Shown piece by piece: positions 19,968 to 26,630 of a stretch of DNA of 64,000 nt. The position numbers were made by a program, and so were the translations under genes. The stretch is from Bacteroidales bacterium. GTDB taxonomy: Bacteria; Bacteroidota; Bacteroidia; Bacteroidales; UBA932. The notes beneath the pieces are model-generated. The model had not been told where the DNA came from and made no database searches. It worked only from the letters and a program-made list of their open reading frames with translations. The stretch spans positions 35,499 through 99,498 of the forward strand of contig JAJFVD010000002.1 in assembly GCA_021371955.1 (NCBI GenBank), given 5' to 3'. The stretch's first letter is position 1, and each line of letters opens with the position of its first letter.

Positions 19968-21239
19968 ATGGAAGATATTGATAAGGATTTAGAATCTCTT
20001 TTTGATGACCCTATTCTTAATATTGACAATGATCAATTATCAATTTTTGATGTTCCCAATTATTTAGCAAAAACCAAAGATAAAGCAGACGCAGATTTTG
20101 TTGCTCAAAGAGAGAAATGCGAAGATTTTCATCTTTTTGAATATGGATTTAAAAAAGTTCATAACGAACTGAATTCTGGGAAAAGGAGTCTGTCAAAATA
20201 CTCTGCGCAAGCTTTAAAAGAAGGAACATATTACATTGTTGGAGGAATGTTAGCTTACCTAGACAAAATATTTGAAACAAAGATAGTTCCCAATAGTCAT
20301 CGACAAATTGATGGACGTACTAGAACTATTTATGAGAACGGAACAGAATCGAACATTTTGCTTAGGACTCTTGCAAAAGCAATATATAGTGATGGCTATG
20401 TAATAACTGAGAGCTTGGAAACAAATAATCTTGCATTTCAAAATAGCTTTACCTTAAAAGAAGATGATATTCAGGATGGTTGGATATATGTTCTTCGATC
20501 ATTATCCAAGGAACCGTCTGTTACAAAACAGAAAAACTTATATAAAATAGGGTTCTCAACTATTCCGGTAACCGAAAGGATAAAAAATTGCGAAAATGAA
20601 CCTACTTATTTTATGGATAAGGTAGAAATTATTGCAACGTGGAAGACTTACAATCTTAAAACCCATGAACTCGAGACAATAATTCACAAATTTTTCAGTA
20701 ATTCTTCCTTTCACCTAAAAGTACAAGATCAATTCGGACAAATATATACTCCCAAGGAATGGTTTGTTGTTCCGTTAAGTATCATACAGGCTGTGATTGA
20801 AAAAATAATTGATGGAACAATAATAAAATACTACTATAATAGGGAGCTTCAAGCTTTAGAAGAAATAAATGCAAACTTACCCACCAACAGCTTTCAATCA
20901 GATGTAATAGATACCACTGGATGGGCTATACTTACACTAAACATCAAGCAAATTTGGTTTAACAAGATTCTTTCGGGTGAAAAGAAAGTAGAATATCGCT
21001 CTTTGAAAGAAAATAAATTAAGCTCATTTACCTGGATAGATAAAAATGACGGGAAAAGATATTTACGCAAATTTGATGCGCTTAAACTTTATGTCGGCTA
21101 CTACAAAGACCGTGATTCTGCACTTGTAGAAGTGATAGATACTAAATACAACAGTGATGAAAGAGTTGTAGAGTATTATCTGGGGAAAATTTTGGAAATA
21201 AAAGTTACCGATTCCGATAAAAATAAACATATAAGTTGA
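19968..21239 (+). CDS. GIY-YIG (T5orf172-type) nuclease protein with C-terminal ASCH-like domain
   Basis: The 423-residue protein starts with the acidic motif ESLFDDPI, then a conserved helical region (about 50-150, ending ENGTESNILLRTLAKAIY). The GIY-YIG domain lies at about 163-275: WIYVLRS and LYKIGFST replace the GIY...YIG strands, an arginine follows in TERIKN, and the metal-binding glutamate is in HELETIIHKFF. Residues about 315-410 have the ASCH/PUA-like pattern LNIKQIWFNKILSGEKKVEYR. GIY-YIG domains cut DNA; ASCH domains are thought to bind nucleic acids, possibly modified ones. The protein is the best candidate for the cleaving subunit of the system. It starts six bases after the small gene. 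Confidence 0.82.
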   Translation: MEDIDKDLESLFDDPILNIDNDQLSIFDVPNYLAKTKDKADADFVAQREKCEDFHLFEYGFKKVHNELNSGKRSLSKYSAQALKEGTYYIVGGMLAYLDKIFETKIVPNSHRQIDGRTRTIYENGTESNILLRTLAKAIYSDGYVITESLETNNLAFQNSFTLKEDDIQDGWIYVLRSLSKEPSVTKQKNLYKIGFSTIPVTERIKNCENEPTYFMDKVEIIATWKTYNLKTHELETIIHKFFSNSSFHLKVQDQFGQIYTPKEWFVVPLSIIQAVIEKIIDGTIIKYYYNRELQALEEINANLPTNSFQSDVIDTTGWAILTLNIKQIWFNKILSGEKKVEYRSLKENKLSSFTWIDKNDGKRYLRKFDALKLYVGYYKDRDSALVEVIDTKYNSDERVVEYYLGKILEIKVTDSDKNKHIS

Positions 21240-21244
21240 TTTTT

Positions 21245-21826
21245 ATGAAAATTGTTCCTATCTTTGCGCCTCAATTATACTCTATAGAATATTCAAAAGA
21301 TGAATCTTTAGTATGGAATAAGAGCAATAAAAAGTATTTCAGCATTGAAGAATACGGAAACCTAGATGAACTTGCAAGACTATTTGATTTATGGAACAAT
21401 CCATTATATTTATCTAACTTCTTTAATGATAACTACAAAGATTTAAGGTATTTTGGAAATGTTTCTGTAGAATTAGCTGTCCAAAAAACAATAGAAACAG
21501 CAGCCAAATTTGAACAAAGACTTAACAAAGCGTCAAAAAAGAACATAGGGAAACACTTCATGCCACTTAATGTTTATGATACTAAGCTTATCAATTTGAG
21601 TGGAAGTAAAACAAAATGCAGTTGGTTGCGTTTATACGCTATAAAGATTGATTCAAATAGATTCCTAATAACTGGAGGAGCAATTAAGCTTACTGAAACA
21701 ATGCCAGAAAGAGACCACACAAAAGATGAACTAACAAAGCTTTCAAAAGCAAGAGACTTTTTAAAAGAAAGCGGTGTATATGACAGTGATAGCTTTAACG
21801 ATTTAATTTTCGAATTATCAATATAA
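21245..21826 (+). CDS. Putative toxin of a toxin-antitoxin-chaperone module
   Basis: I do not recognise the full family of this 193-residue protein. The C-terminal third (CSWLRLYAIKIDSNRFLITG then GAIKLTETMPERDHTKDEL) has a strand-strand-helix pattern reminiscent of RelE/HigB-like toxins (R-x-Y-x-I ... GG-x-K), which is a weak structural guess. The stronger argument is context: it is followed after four bases by an Xre-type gene and that, after one base, by a SecB-like gene. The start is the ATG at 21245, just after the GIY-YIG stop at 21239; a TTG at 21236 would overlap that stop. It could instead be an effector of the restriction operon. Confidence 0.5.
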   Translation: MKIVPIFAPQLYSIEYSKDESLVWNKSNKKYFSIEEYGNLDELARLFDLWNNPLYLSNFFNDNYKDLRYFGNVSVELAVQKTIETAAKFEQRLNKASKKNIGKHFMPLNVYDTKLINLSGSKTKCSWLRLYAIKIDSNRFLITGGAIKLTETMPERDHTKDELTKLSKARDFLKESGVYDSDSFNDLIFELSI

Positions 21827-21830
21827 TAAT

Positions 21831-22247
21831 ATGGTAAATATTGAAAAATTTGATTCACTTGTTAGTAAACAAGAATCAAAATGGCATCAAAAAGCTGCCC
21901 AAAGAATTGAAAATAAAGAATGGCAAGCAAATTCTACAAAAATAGCTCTATGTATTATATCTTATATTAAAAAGAATAAAACATCCCAGGTAGTTCTCGC
22001 AAAAAGACTAGGCGTCAAACCTCAGGCGCTCAACAGAATTTTACAAGGGAAAGAAAATTTATCTTTAAAAACTATAGAGAGAATTGAATGTGCCCTAGGA
22101 TTATCACTTATAAGCATTCAGGAACCGCTCACATGTGATAATCGGTTGAATACTATAAGTAATAAAATTAGTAAATTCTTTGAGATAAGAGTTGATTATT
22201 CAATCAGATATTCATCAGTTATTTACTCAACAGTTGGAGGAGCATAA
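21831..22247 (+). CDS. Xre-family helix-turn-helix protein, putative antitoxin with C-terminal extension
   Basis: The 138-residue protein has an HTH_3 domain at about residues 48-100 (SQVVLAKRLGVKPQALNRIL, then GKENLSLKTIERIECALGL). The N-terminal 45 residues are charged and helical. After the HTH a 38-residue tail with an aromatic, hydrophobic end (RVDYSIRYSSVIYSTVGG) resembles the chaperone-addiction tail of antitoxins from toxin-antitoxin-chaperone systems, where the tail must be bound by a SecB-like chaperone. That reading is inference from gene order and tail character. It probably represses its own operon. Confidence 0.65.
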   Translation: MVNIEKFDSLVSKQESKWHQKAAQRIENKEWQANSTKIALCIISYIKKNKTSQVVLAKRLGVKPQALNRILQGKENLSLKTIERIECALGLSLISIQEPLTCDNRLNTISNKISKFFEIRVDYSIRYSSVIYSTVGGA

Positions 22248-22248
22248 G

Positions 22249-22683
22249 ATGGAAAATACCCCATTTCTATTTGCATTACAGAAAATATCAACTGAACAAT
22301 TTGCGCTTAATGAAGATGTCTTAAATCTTGACTGCAATATAAATCTTTCTTCAAAATTCAAGTTTGGTATTGTTCCCGAAAACCGGATACTGGCTGTTTC
22401 TGTAAAGTTCATGTTTGAAAAAGAGAGCAATCCATTTATCATTGTTGAAGTTGTATGCAATTTTGATATTGAACAAAAATCCTGGAATAATTATTTCAGT
22501 TCCGAGAAAAAACAAATTGTTATTCCAAAAGATATTGCAATTCATTTATTATTTCTTTCAATTGGCACAACAAGAGGTGTTCTTCACGCAAAAACAGAAA
22601 ATACGGCCTACAACAAATATTTTCTTCCTACACTTGATGTCAGTAAATCAATTCTGGAAGATATTGTTGTTAAATCAAATTGA
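22249..22683 (+). CDS. SecB-like chaperone of a putative toxin-antitoxin-chaperone module
   Basis: The start ATG at 22249 follows the antitoxin-like stop by one base. The 144-residue protein has the strand order expected of SecB: a first strand pair (ISTEQFALN, LDCNINL), then ILAVSVKFMFEKESNPFIIV and EVVCNFDIEQ, then a helix-rich end with IPKDIAIHLLFLSIGTTRGV and a closing LPTLDVS. SecB proteins share the layout of a helix with T-x-R-G followed by a proline-containing stretch, so this matches by pattern, not by close identity. Such a protein would protect the antitoxin tail. An in-frame upstream start at 22192 would overlap the preceding gene and is not needed. AT-rich like its neighbours. 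Confidence 0.55.
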   Translation: MENTPFLFALQKISTEQFALNEDVLNLDCNINLSSKFKFGIVPENRILAVSVKFMFEKESNPFIIVEVVCNFDIEQKSWNNYFSSEKKQIVIPKDIAIHLLFLSIGTTRGVLHAKTENTAYNKYFLPTLDVSKSILEDIVVKSN

Positions 22684-22778
22684 GGCAGAATTGGAAGTTG
22701 AAATCAATTTTTCAATAAAACCAAACTTCAAAAGAAACTAATTTCATTAAAGAGGAAATTGCAGATATGTATATCCTA

Positions 22779-23216
22779 TTTTTTGTGCAATCTATTAATA
22801 TCCCTTTGCATAATCGGATTTATGGGTATTGCAAGGAGCAATTTTGTATGCTCCTAGGTATTTAATGATTATTTAAATTGGTAAAACAAGAGATTGAATT
22901 AACATTGCTGGATTGGGAGAGACGGACATTGCAAGGAGCAATTGGGCACCCGCTAAGAGAAACAGGCGTTAAAAAAAACAGTGAGCGGAAACCTGTAGCT
23001 GATTTGCTTCGGCATAAAATGGTTTCCGCATCTGTTTTTTAGCCTGTGAACGAAAAGCGGGTAATTGCGGTGCACGTCCGTCTCTCCCAATCCTGCATTG
23101 CTATCAACCCCATTTATCCATTTAAATAATCAGAACGAGCTTCAAGTGGGTAATTGCGCTGCACAGCCCATAAATCCGATTATGCAAAAGGACTATTTTG
23201 GTATAGGCACAAAAAA
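22779..23216. repeat. Composite inverted-repeat element, right flank of the accessory island
   Basis: The gap between the SecB-like gene and DUF4295 is filled by nested palindromes. Outer arms: TTTGCATAATCGGATTTATGGG at 22804-22825 recurs exactly, inverted, at 23167-23188, and similarity extends outwards to TTTTTTGTGC near 22779 and 23210. Middle arms: 22906-22927 and 23076-23097 match at 21 of 22 bases and continue to ACCCGCT (22948-22954) and AGCGGGT (23056-23062). Inner hairpin: ACAGGC and GCGGAAACC (22962-22993) pair with GGTTTCCGC and GCCTGT (23021-23047). The motifs GGACATTGCAAGGAGCAATT and GGACGTGCACCGCAATT repeat those at 13.9-14.2 kb. I see no gene here. Confidence 0.8.
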
Positions 23217-23244
23217 AATGGAGATACAATCTGCATCTCCATTT
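23211..23244 (-). terminator. Rho-independent terminator of the rpmB-rpmG-DUF4295 operon
   Basis: Ten-bp arms AAATGGAGAT (23216-23225) and ATCTCCATTT (23235-23244) enclose a nine-base loop; read on the minus strand the stem is followed by eight T. It begins 18 bases past the DUF4295 stop codon. Confidence 0.85.
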
Positions 23245-23261
23245 CCTCTATAATATCAAAA

Positions 23262-23429
23262 TTATTTCTTTTCGAAAAAATCTTTAACTTCTTCTGTAGG
23301 AACCATTTCTTCTTTGAATGCGTAAGCACCGCTACGTTCTGAACGAACAATACGAATACATTTAACATTGCTCTTGCTTCCGCCTTTTTTTCCTCCGCCG
23401 CCGAATGAGGCCACAACTTTCTTTGCCAT
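23262..23429 (-). CDS. DUF4295 family small protein
   Basis: The 55-residue basic protein reads MAKKVVASFGGGGKKGGSKS and ends AYAFKEEMVPTEEVKDFFEK plus a final Lys. This matches the DUF4295 family, which in Bacteroidota follows rpmB and rpmG. Its role is unknown; gene order and size suggest a ribosome-associated protein. It is the last gene before the terminator at 23211-23244 and the island. The next gene in other Bacteroidota would be ftsY. Confidence 0.88.
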   Translation of the reverse strand: MAKKVVASFGGGGKKGGSKSNVKCIRIVRSERSGAYAFKEEMVPTEEVKDFFEKK

Positions 23430-23452
23430 ATCTCTATCGTAGTTTAGTCAAA

Positions 23453-23635
23453 TTATTTAATCTCGCGGTGTACAGTAACCTTTTTCAAAAAAGGATTGTA
23501 TTTCTTACGTTCCAGACGCTGAGTAGTATTCTTTTTGTTTTTGGTAGTTATATACCTTGAGATACCCGGTACGCCACTCTCTCTCTGTTCGGTGCACTCC
23601 AGAATTACCTGAATTCTATTACCTTTCTTTGCCAT
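23453..23635 (-). CDS. rpmG: 50S ribosomal protein L33 (bL33)
   Basis: The 60-residue protein [20 protein letters not shown]...[20 protein letters not shown] has the normal bL33 sequence and length. The zinc-binding Cys pairs found in some L33 are absent, so this is a Cys-minus form. It lies between rpmB and DUF4295 with 13 and 23 base gaps. Confidence 0.97.
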   Translation of the reverse strand: MAKKGNRIQVILECTEQRESGVPGISRYITTKNKKNTTQRLERKKYNPFLKKVTVHREIK

Positions 23636-23648
23636 ATTGCTCTAAATA

Positions 23649-23891
23649 TTAAACAAGTTTAAGTAAACCTTTTTCCTTAGACACCTTTAATACGGCGCTA
23701 AGTCCATTTTTGTTAATAGTACGCATCCCTGCGGCTGATACCTTAAGGCTTACGAATCTCTGCTCCTCCTCTAACCAAAAACGCTTATTTTGCAAATTTG
23801 GAGCGAACTCACGCTTGGTACGGCGCTTAGAGTGAGAAACATTGTTCCCAATCATCCTTTTCTTTCCTGTAACTTGACAAACTCTTGCCAT
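23649..23891 (-). CDS. rpmB: 50S ribosomal protein L28 (bL28)
   Basis: The 80-residue protein opens [20 protein letters not shown] and contains [19 protein letters not shown], typical of bL28 of the large ribosomal subunit. First gene of the rpmB-rpmG-DUF4295 operon. The upstream 85 bases to lepB contain no clear TAnnTTTG box. Confidence 0.97.
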   Translation of the reverse strand: MARVCQVTGKKRMIGNNVSHSKRRTKREFAPNLQNKRFWLEEEQRFVSLKVSAAGMRTINKNGLSAVLKVSKEKGLLKLV

Positions 23892-23976
23892 CTCTATATT
23901 TACTTTATATAATTAGCTTGTTGTGCCCTTTTTAAGGGTTGCAAATATCGGGATTCTTTTTTTATTATCCAAATAT

Positions 23977-25326
23977 TTACACAAATTTAAATATCCTTTT
24001 CCACCGTATGTTTTTGGGGAAGGTTTTGTTGCTGTCCTTTGAAAACCATACAACCGAAGGGGTACCAACTACGTGCGATTCCGGTACAAAACCCCAGTAA
24101 CGGGAGTCTAATGAATTGTGCCTGTTGTCTCCCATCATAAAGAAGTAATCCATCTTGAAAGTGTAGCTCGAAGCTGCTTTTCCGTTGATGAAGATTGTAG
24201 AATCTTTCACCTCAAGAGTGTTTTTTTCGTAAGATGTAATTATCCTCTGATACAAAGGAAGATTTGCAGTGGACAGTTCAACTGTAGCTCCTGCTTTGGG
24301 AATCCACAGTGGTCCGAAATTGTCTCTGGTCCATTTGAAATCTCCGGTAAACGGGAATATCATAAGCTGGGAATCCGGAAAGTCCGGCGGGTAAACATCA
24401 ATATTTGGCCTTATCTCAACAATGTTTCCAAGCTTTGCTATTGTTGCAAGTTCGTTTTCATTGAGAGGAAGAGACTGGTATCCCGGGAGAGAAGCATCGT
24501 AATAAATTTCACCGATGTTTAACCCAAGGTTGTCAAATATCTTTGAATTGATTTGTGTGCCATTTGTATAAACGGTATAGGTACTTTGCATTCCCGGATA
24601 GTTTTTTTGAGGAACTCCGTTTATGTAAGCTTTTCCGTTAATAATCTGCAGAGTGTCCCCTGCAATGGCAACGCAGCGTTTAACATAATGGTCTTTCTTA
24701 TCATCCGGCCTCACTACAATAGGTCCGTACATACGTTTGGTATACTCACGGCCGTTTAACCTTACATGAGTATAGTAATCGTCCATAGGCGCGCCTTTAA
24801 GCACTGTATCTCCGTGAGGAAAGTTGAAAACCACGATATCGTCTCTTTTGACGCTTGAAAAGCCGGCCATTCTCCTGTATGGATTTTGTATCCATTTAAC
24901 ATAGGATTCTCCACCGGTTATGGGGAGAAGGTTATGTACAAGGGGAAAAGAGATGGGGGTCTGAGCAACCTTTGGTCCGAAGTGAAGTTTGCTGACAAAC
25001 AGGTAATCTCCCGTCATCAGCGACCTCTCCATAGACGAGGTTGGGATCACGAATGATTCGAAGAAAAAAGCCTTGATGAAAGTAGAGGCGATGAGTGCAA
25101 AAATAATTGCATCAAGCCAGTCCAGCCACACATTTCTCTTTTCTCCCTTTTTATATCTCTTTTTCCAGAATGCCCATTTGACTTTTCTGGTTATATACAA
25201 ATCAAATATAATTAATAGTCCCAAAAGGAACCACCAATTCCCGAACCAGATAACCCACAATAAGTATAGAATGGCCCAGATTGAAAATCTGAACCATTTA
25301 TTACTTATTATATTGCTGGTTTTCAA
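23977..25326 (-). CDS. lepB: Signal peptidase I
   Basis: This membrane serine protease of 449 residues removes signal peptides of Sec-exported proteins. Three N-terminal hydrophobic segments (about 14-28, 29-45, 70-88) precede the catalytic motif SFVIPTSSMERSLMTGDYLF (catalytic Ser98 before Met99) and VKRCVAIAGDTLQI (catalytic Lys217). The closing box FMMGDNRHNSLDSRYWGFVP is present. The long stretch between the lysine and GDNR motifs is typical of Bacteroidota LepB. Six bases separate it from rplT, so it may be the last gene of the thrS-infC-rpmI-rplT transcript. Confidence 0.96.
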   Translation of the reverse strand: MKTSNIISNKWFRFSIWAILYLLWVIWFGNWWFLLGLLIIFDLYITRKVKWAFWKKRYKKGEKRNVWLDWLDAIIFALIASTFIKAFFFESFVIPTSSMERSLMTGDYLFVSKLHFGPKVAQTPISFPLVHNLLPITGGESYVKWIQNPYRRMAGFSSVKRDDIVVFNFPHGDTVLKGAPMDDYYTHVRLNGREYTKRMYGPIVVRPDDKKDHYVKRCVAIAGDTLQIINGKAYINGVPQKNYPGMQSTYTVYTNGTQINSKIFDNLGLNIGEIYYDASLPGYQSLPLNENELATIAKLGNIVEIRPNIDVYPPDFPDSQLMIFPFTGDFKWTRDNFGPLWIPKAGATVELSTANLPLYQRIITSYEKNTLEVKDSTIFINGKAASSYTFKMDYFFMMGDNRHNSLDSRYWGFVPESHVVGTPSVVWFSKDSNKTFPKNIRWKRIFKFV

Positions 25327-25332
25327 GTATAT

Positions 25333-25677
25333 TTATTTTACAGAGTTAATAATGGCCTCAAAAGCCTGAGGGTTATTCATTGCCAGATCGGCAAGAACCT
25401 TACGGTTAAGTCCGATATTATTTTTGGCAAGTTTACCAATAAACTGTGAATAGTTCATTCCATGCTCTCTCGCAGCAGCATTGATACGTTGTATCCAAAG
25501 TGCGCGGAAATTGCGTTTTTTAGTTTTACGGTCGCGGTACGCGTAGGTAAGACCTTTTTCATAGGTGTTTTTGGCTACTGTCCACACATTTGCTCTCGCG
25601 AGGAAATTACCGCGTGTGAGTTTTAGAATTTTTTTGCGTCGGGCTCTTGAAGCTACCGAATTTACCGATCTTGGCAT
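25333..25677 (-). CDS. rplT: 50S ribosomal protein L20 (bL20)
   Basis: The 114-residue protein has the standard bL20 sequence [20 protein letters not shown] and [20 protein letters not shown]. bL20 binds 23S rRNA early in assembly of the large subunit and in several bacteria represses its own operon. It follows rpmI in the conserved infC-rpmI-rplT order, with 86 bases between. Confidence 0.98.
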   Translation of the reverse strand: MPRSVNSVASRARRKKILKLTRGNFLARANVWTVAKNTYEKGLTYAYRDRKTKKRNFRALWIQRINAAAREHGMNYSQFIGKLAKNNIGLNRKVLADLAMNNPQAFEAIINSVK

Positions 25678-25763
25678 TTTTTCTTAAAGATTGCGAATGT
25701 CAGCGCTCCCCTCCATAGGGAATCTTTTCTGCTGTGCATTCTGATTAATAAATAGTTTACAAA

Positions 25764-25958
25764 TTAGGCAACTAACATAGCTTTAACCCTCTTCTCGTCT
25801 GAAGAAGATACCAGAGCAGAATAGGTAAGGTTTCTTTTCTGTTTTGTTGTCTTTTTAGTCAGAATGTGACTTTTGTAAGCGTGCTTTCTTTTCACTTTTC
25901 CCGTTCCGGTAAGCTTAAAGCGCTTTTTGGCACCGGAGTTGGTTTTAATTTTGGGCAT
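25764..25958 (-). CDS. rpmI: 50S ribosomal protein L35 (bL35)
   Basis: The 64-residue basic protein [20 protein letters not shown] followed by [20 protein letters not shown] is a normal bL35. It sits 27 bases after infC, in the order thrS-infC-rpmI-rplT. Confidence 0.98.
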   Translation of the reverse strand: MPKIKTNSGAKKRFKLTGTGKVKRKHAYKSHILTKKTTKQKRNLTYSALVSSSDEKRVKAMLVA

Positions 25959-25985
25959 TGTCTTTATTTTAAATTAGTTAAAAAC

Positions 25986-26612
25986 TCATTTCTTTTTAGC
26001 AGGAGATAACATCATTATCATCCTTTTTCCTTCCAGTTTTGGCATCTGGTCTGCTTTGCCGTAATCTTCAAGTTCAACGGCGAAACGGAGCAGAAGCTTT
26101 TCTCCCTGCTGGGAGAATAGTATCGACCTTCCTTTAAAGAACACAAACGATTTAACTTTGAATCCGTCTGAGAGAAACTCCTTTGCGTGATTCAGCTTAA
26201 ACTGAAAATCGTGCTCATCGGTATTAGGGCCGAATCTTATTTCTTTAATAACAACTTTGCTGGCATTGGCTTTCATCTCCTTTGCCTTTTTCTTTTGCTG
26301 ATAAATGAATTTTTGATAATCAATTATCTTGCAAACAGGCGGGTCGACAGTCGGAGAAATCTCAACCAGATCCAATTCCAACGCCTCTGCCATCTCTAAA
26401 GCCTCTCTCAAGGGGAAAATCCCCGGATTTGAAACATTTTCTCCAACTACCCTTACGCGGGGAGCAGAAATTTCATTATTTATTCGAGGTCCGTCATCTT
26501 TTTTGTGGCCACCCTGGAATTGTCTGTTGCCAGGTTCTCTTTTAAAAGTGCCTGATGATTGTGGATTCGGTTTGCTGAACCCACCCGGGCGAGGTTTGAA
26601 TGGTGTAGCGAT
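25986..26612 (-). CDS. infC: Translation initiation factor IF-3, apparently with an AUC start codon
   Basis: IF-3 keeps the 30S subunit free and rejects non-canonical start codons. The frame shows [60 protein letters not shown] and the C-terminal [21 protein letters not shown] canonical start (TTG at 26409-26411) would delete the essential N-terminal RINNEI region. Upstream of that there is no in-frame ATG, GTG or TTG down to a TAG stop that overlaps the Shine-Dalgarno sequence. An AGGAGG lies 8 bases before ATC at 26610-26612, giving a 208-residue protein starting (M)[10 protein letters not shown]. Non-canonical infC starts (AUU in enterobacteria) allow IF-3 to control its own synthesis; the same logic is likely here. 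ATA or ATT further in are less likely starts. Confidence 0.95.
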   Translation of the reverse strand: MATPFKPRPGGFSKPNPQSSGTFKREPGNRQFQGGHKKDDGPRINNEISAPRVRVVGENVSNPGIFPLREALEMAEALELDLVEISPTVDPPVCKIIDYQKFIYQQKKKAKEMKANASKVVIKEIRFGPNTDEHDFQFKLNHAKEFLSDGFKVKSFVFFKGRSILFSQQGEKLLLRFAVELEDYGKADQMPKLEGKRMIMMLSPAKKK

Positions 26613-26620
26613 AAAATTAT

Positions 26621-26626
26621 CCTCCT
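26621..26626 (-). promoter_or_regulatory. Strong Shine-Dalgarno sequence that decides the infC start
   Basis: On the minus strand this is AGGAGG, 8 bases before the proposed ATC start at 26612 and just after the thrS stop codon. Perfect Shine-Dalgarno sequences are uncommon in Bacteroidota, which makes it a useful guide to the start codon. Confidence 0.75.
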
Positions 26627-26630
26627 ATTT

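Noticed and set aside
22192..22248. Upstream in-frame start for the SecB-like gene
   Set aside because: It lies inside the antitoxin-like gene; the ATG one base after that gene's stop fits the tight spacing of the operon.
22779..23216. CRISPR array, because of repeated motifs
   Set aside because: The repeats are nested inverted arms with no regular unit and spacer length.
26409..26411. TTG as start of infC
   Set aside because: It would remove the conserved N-terminal RINNEI region of IF-3, which is encoded in frame upstream.
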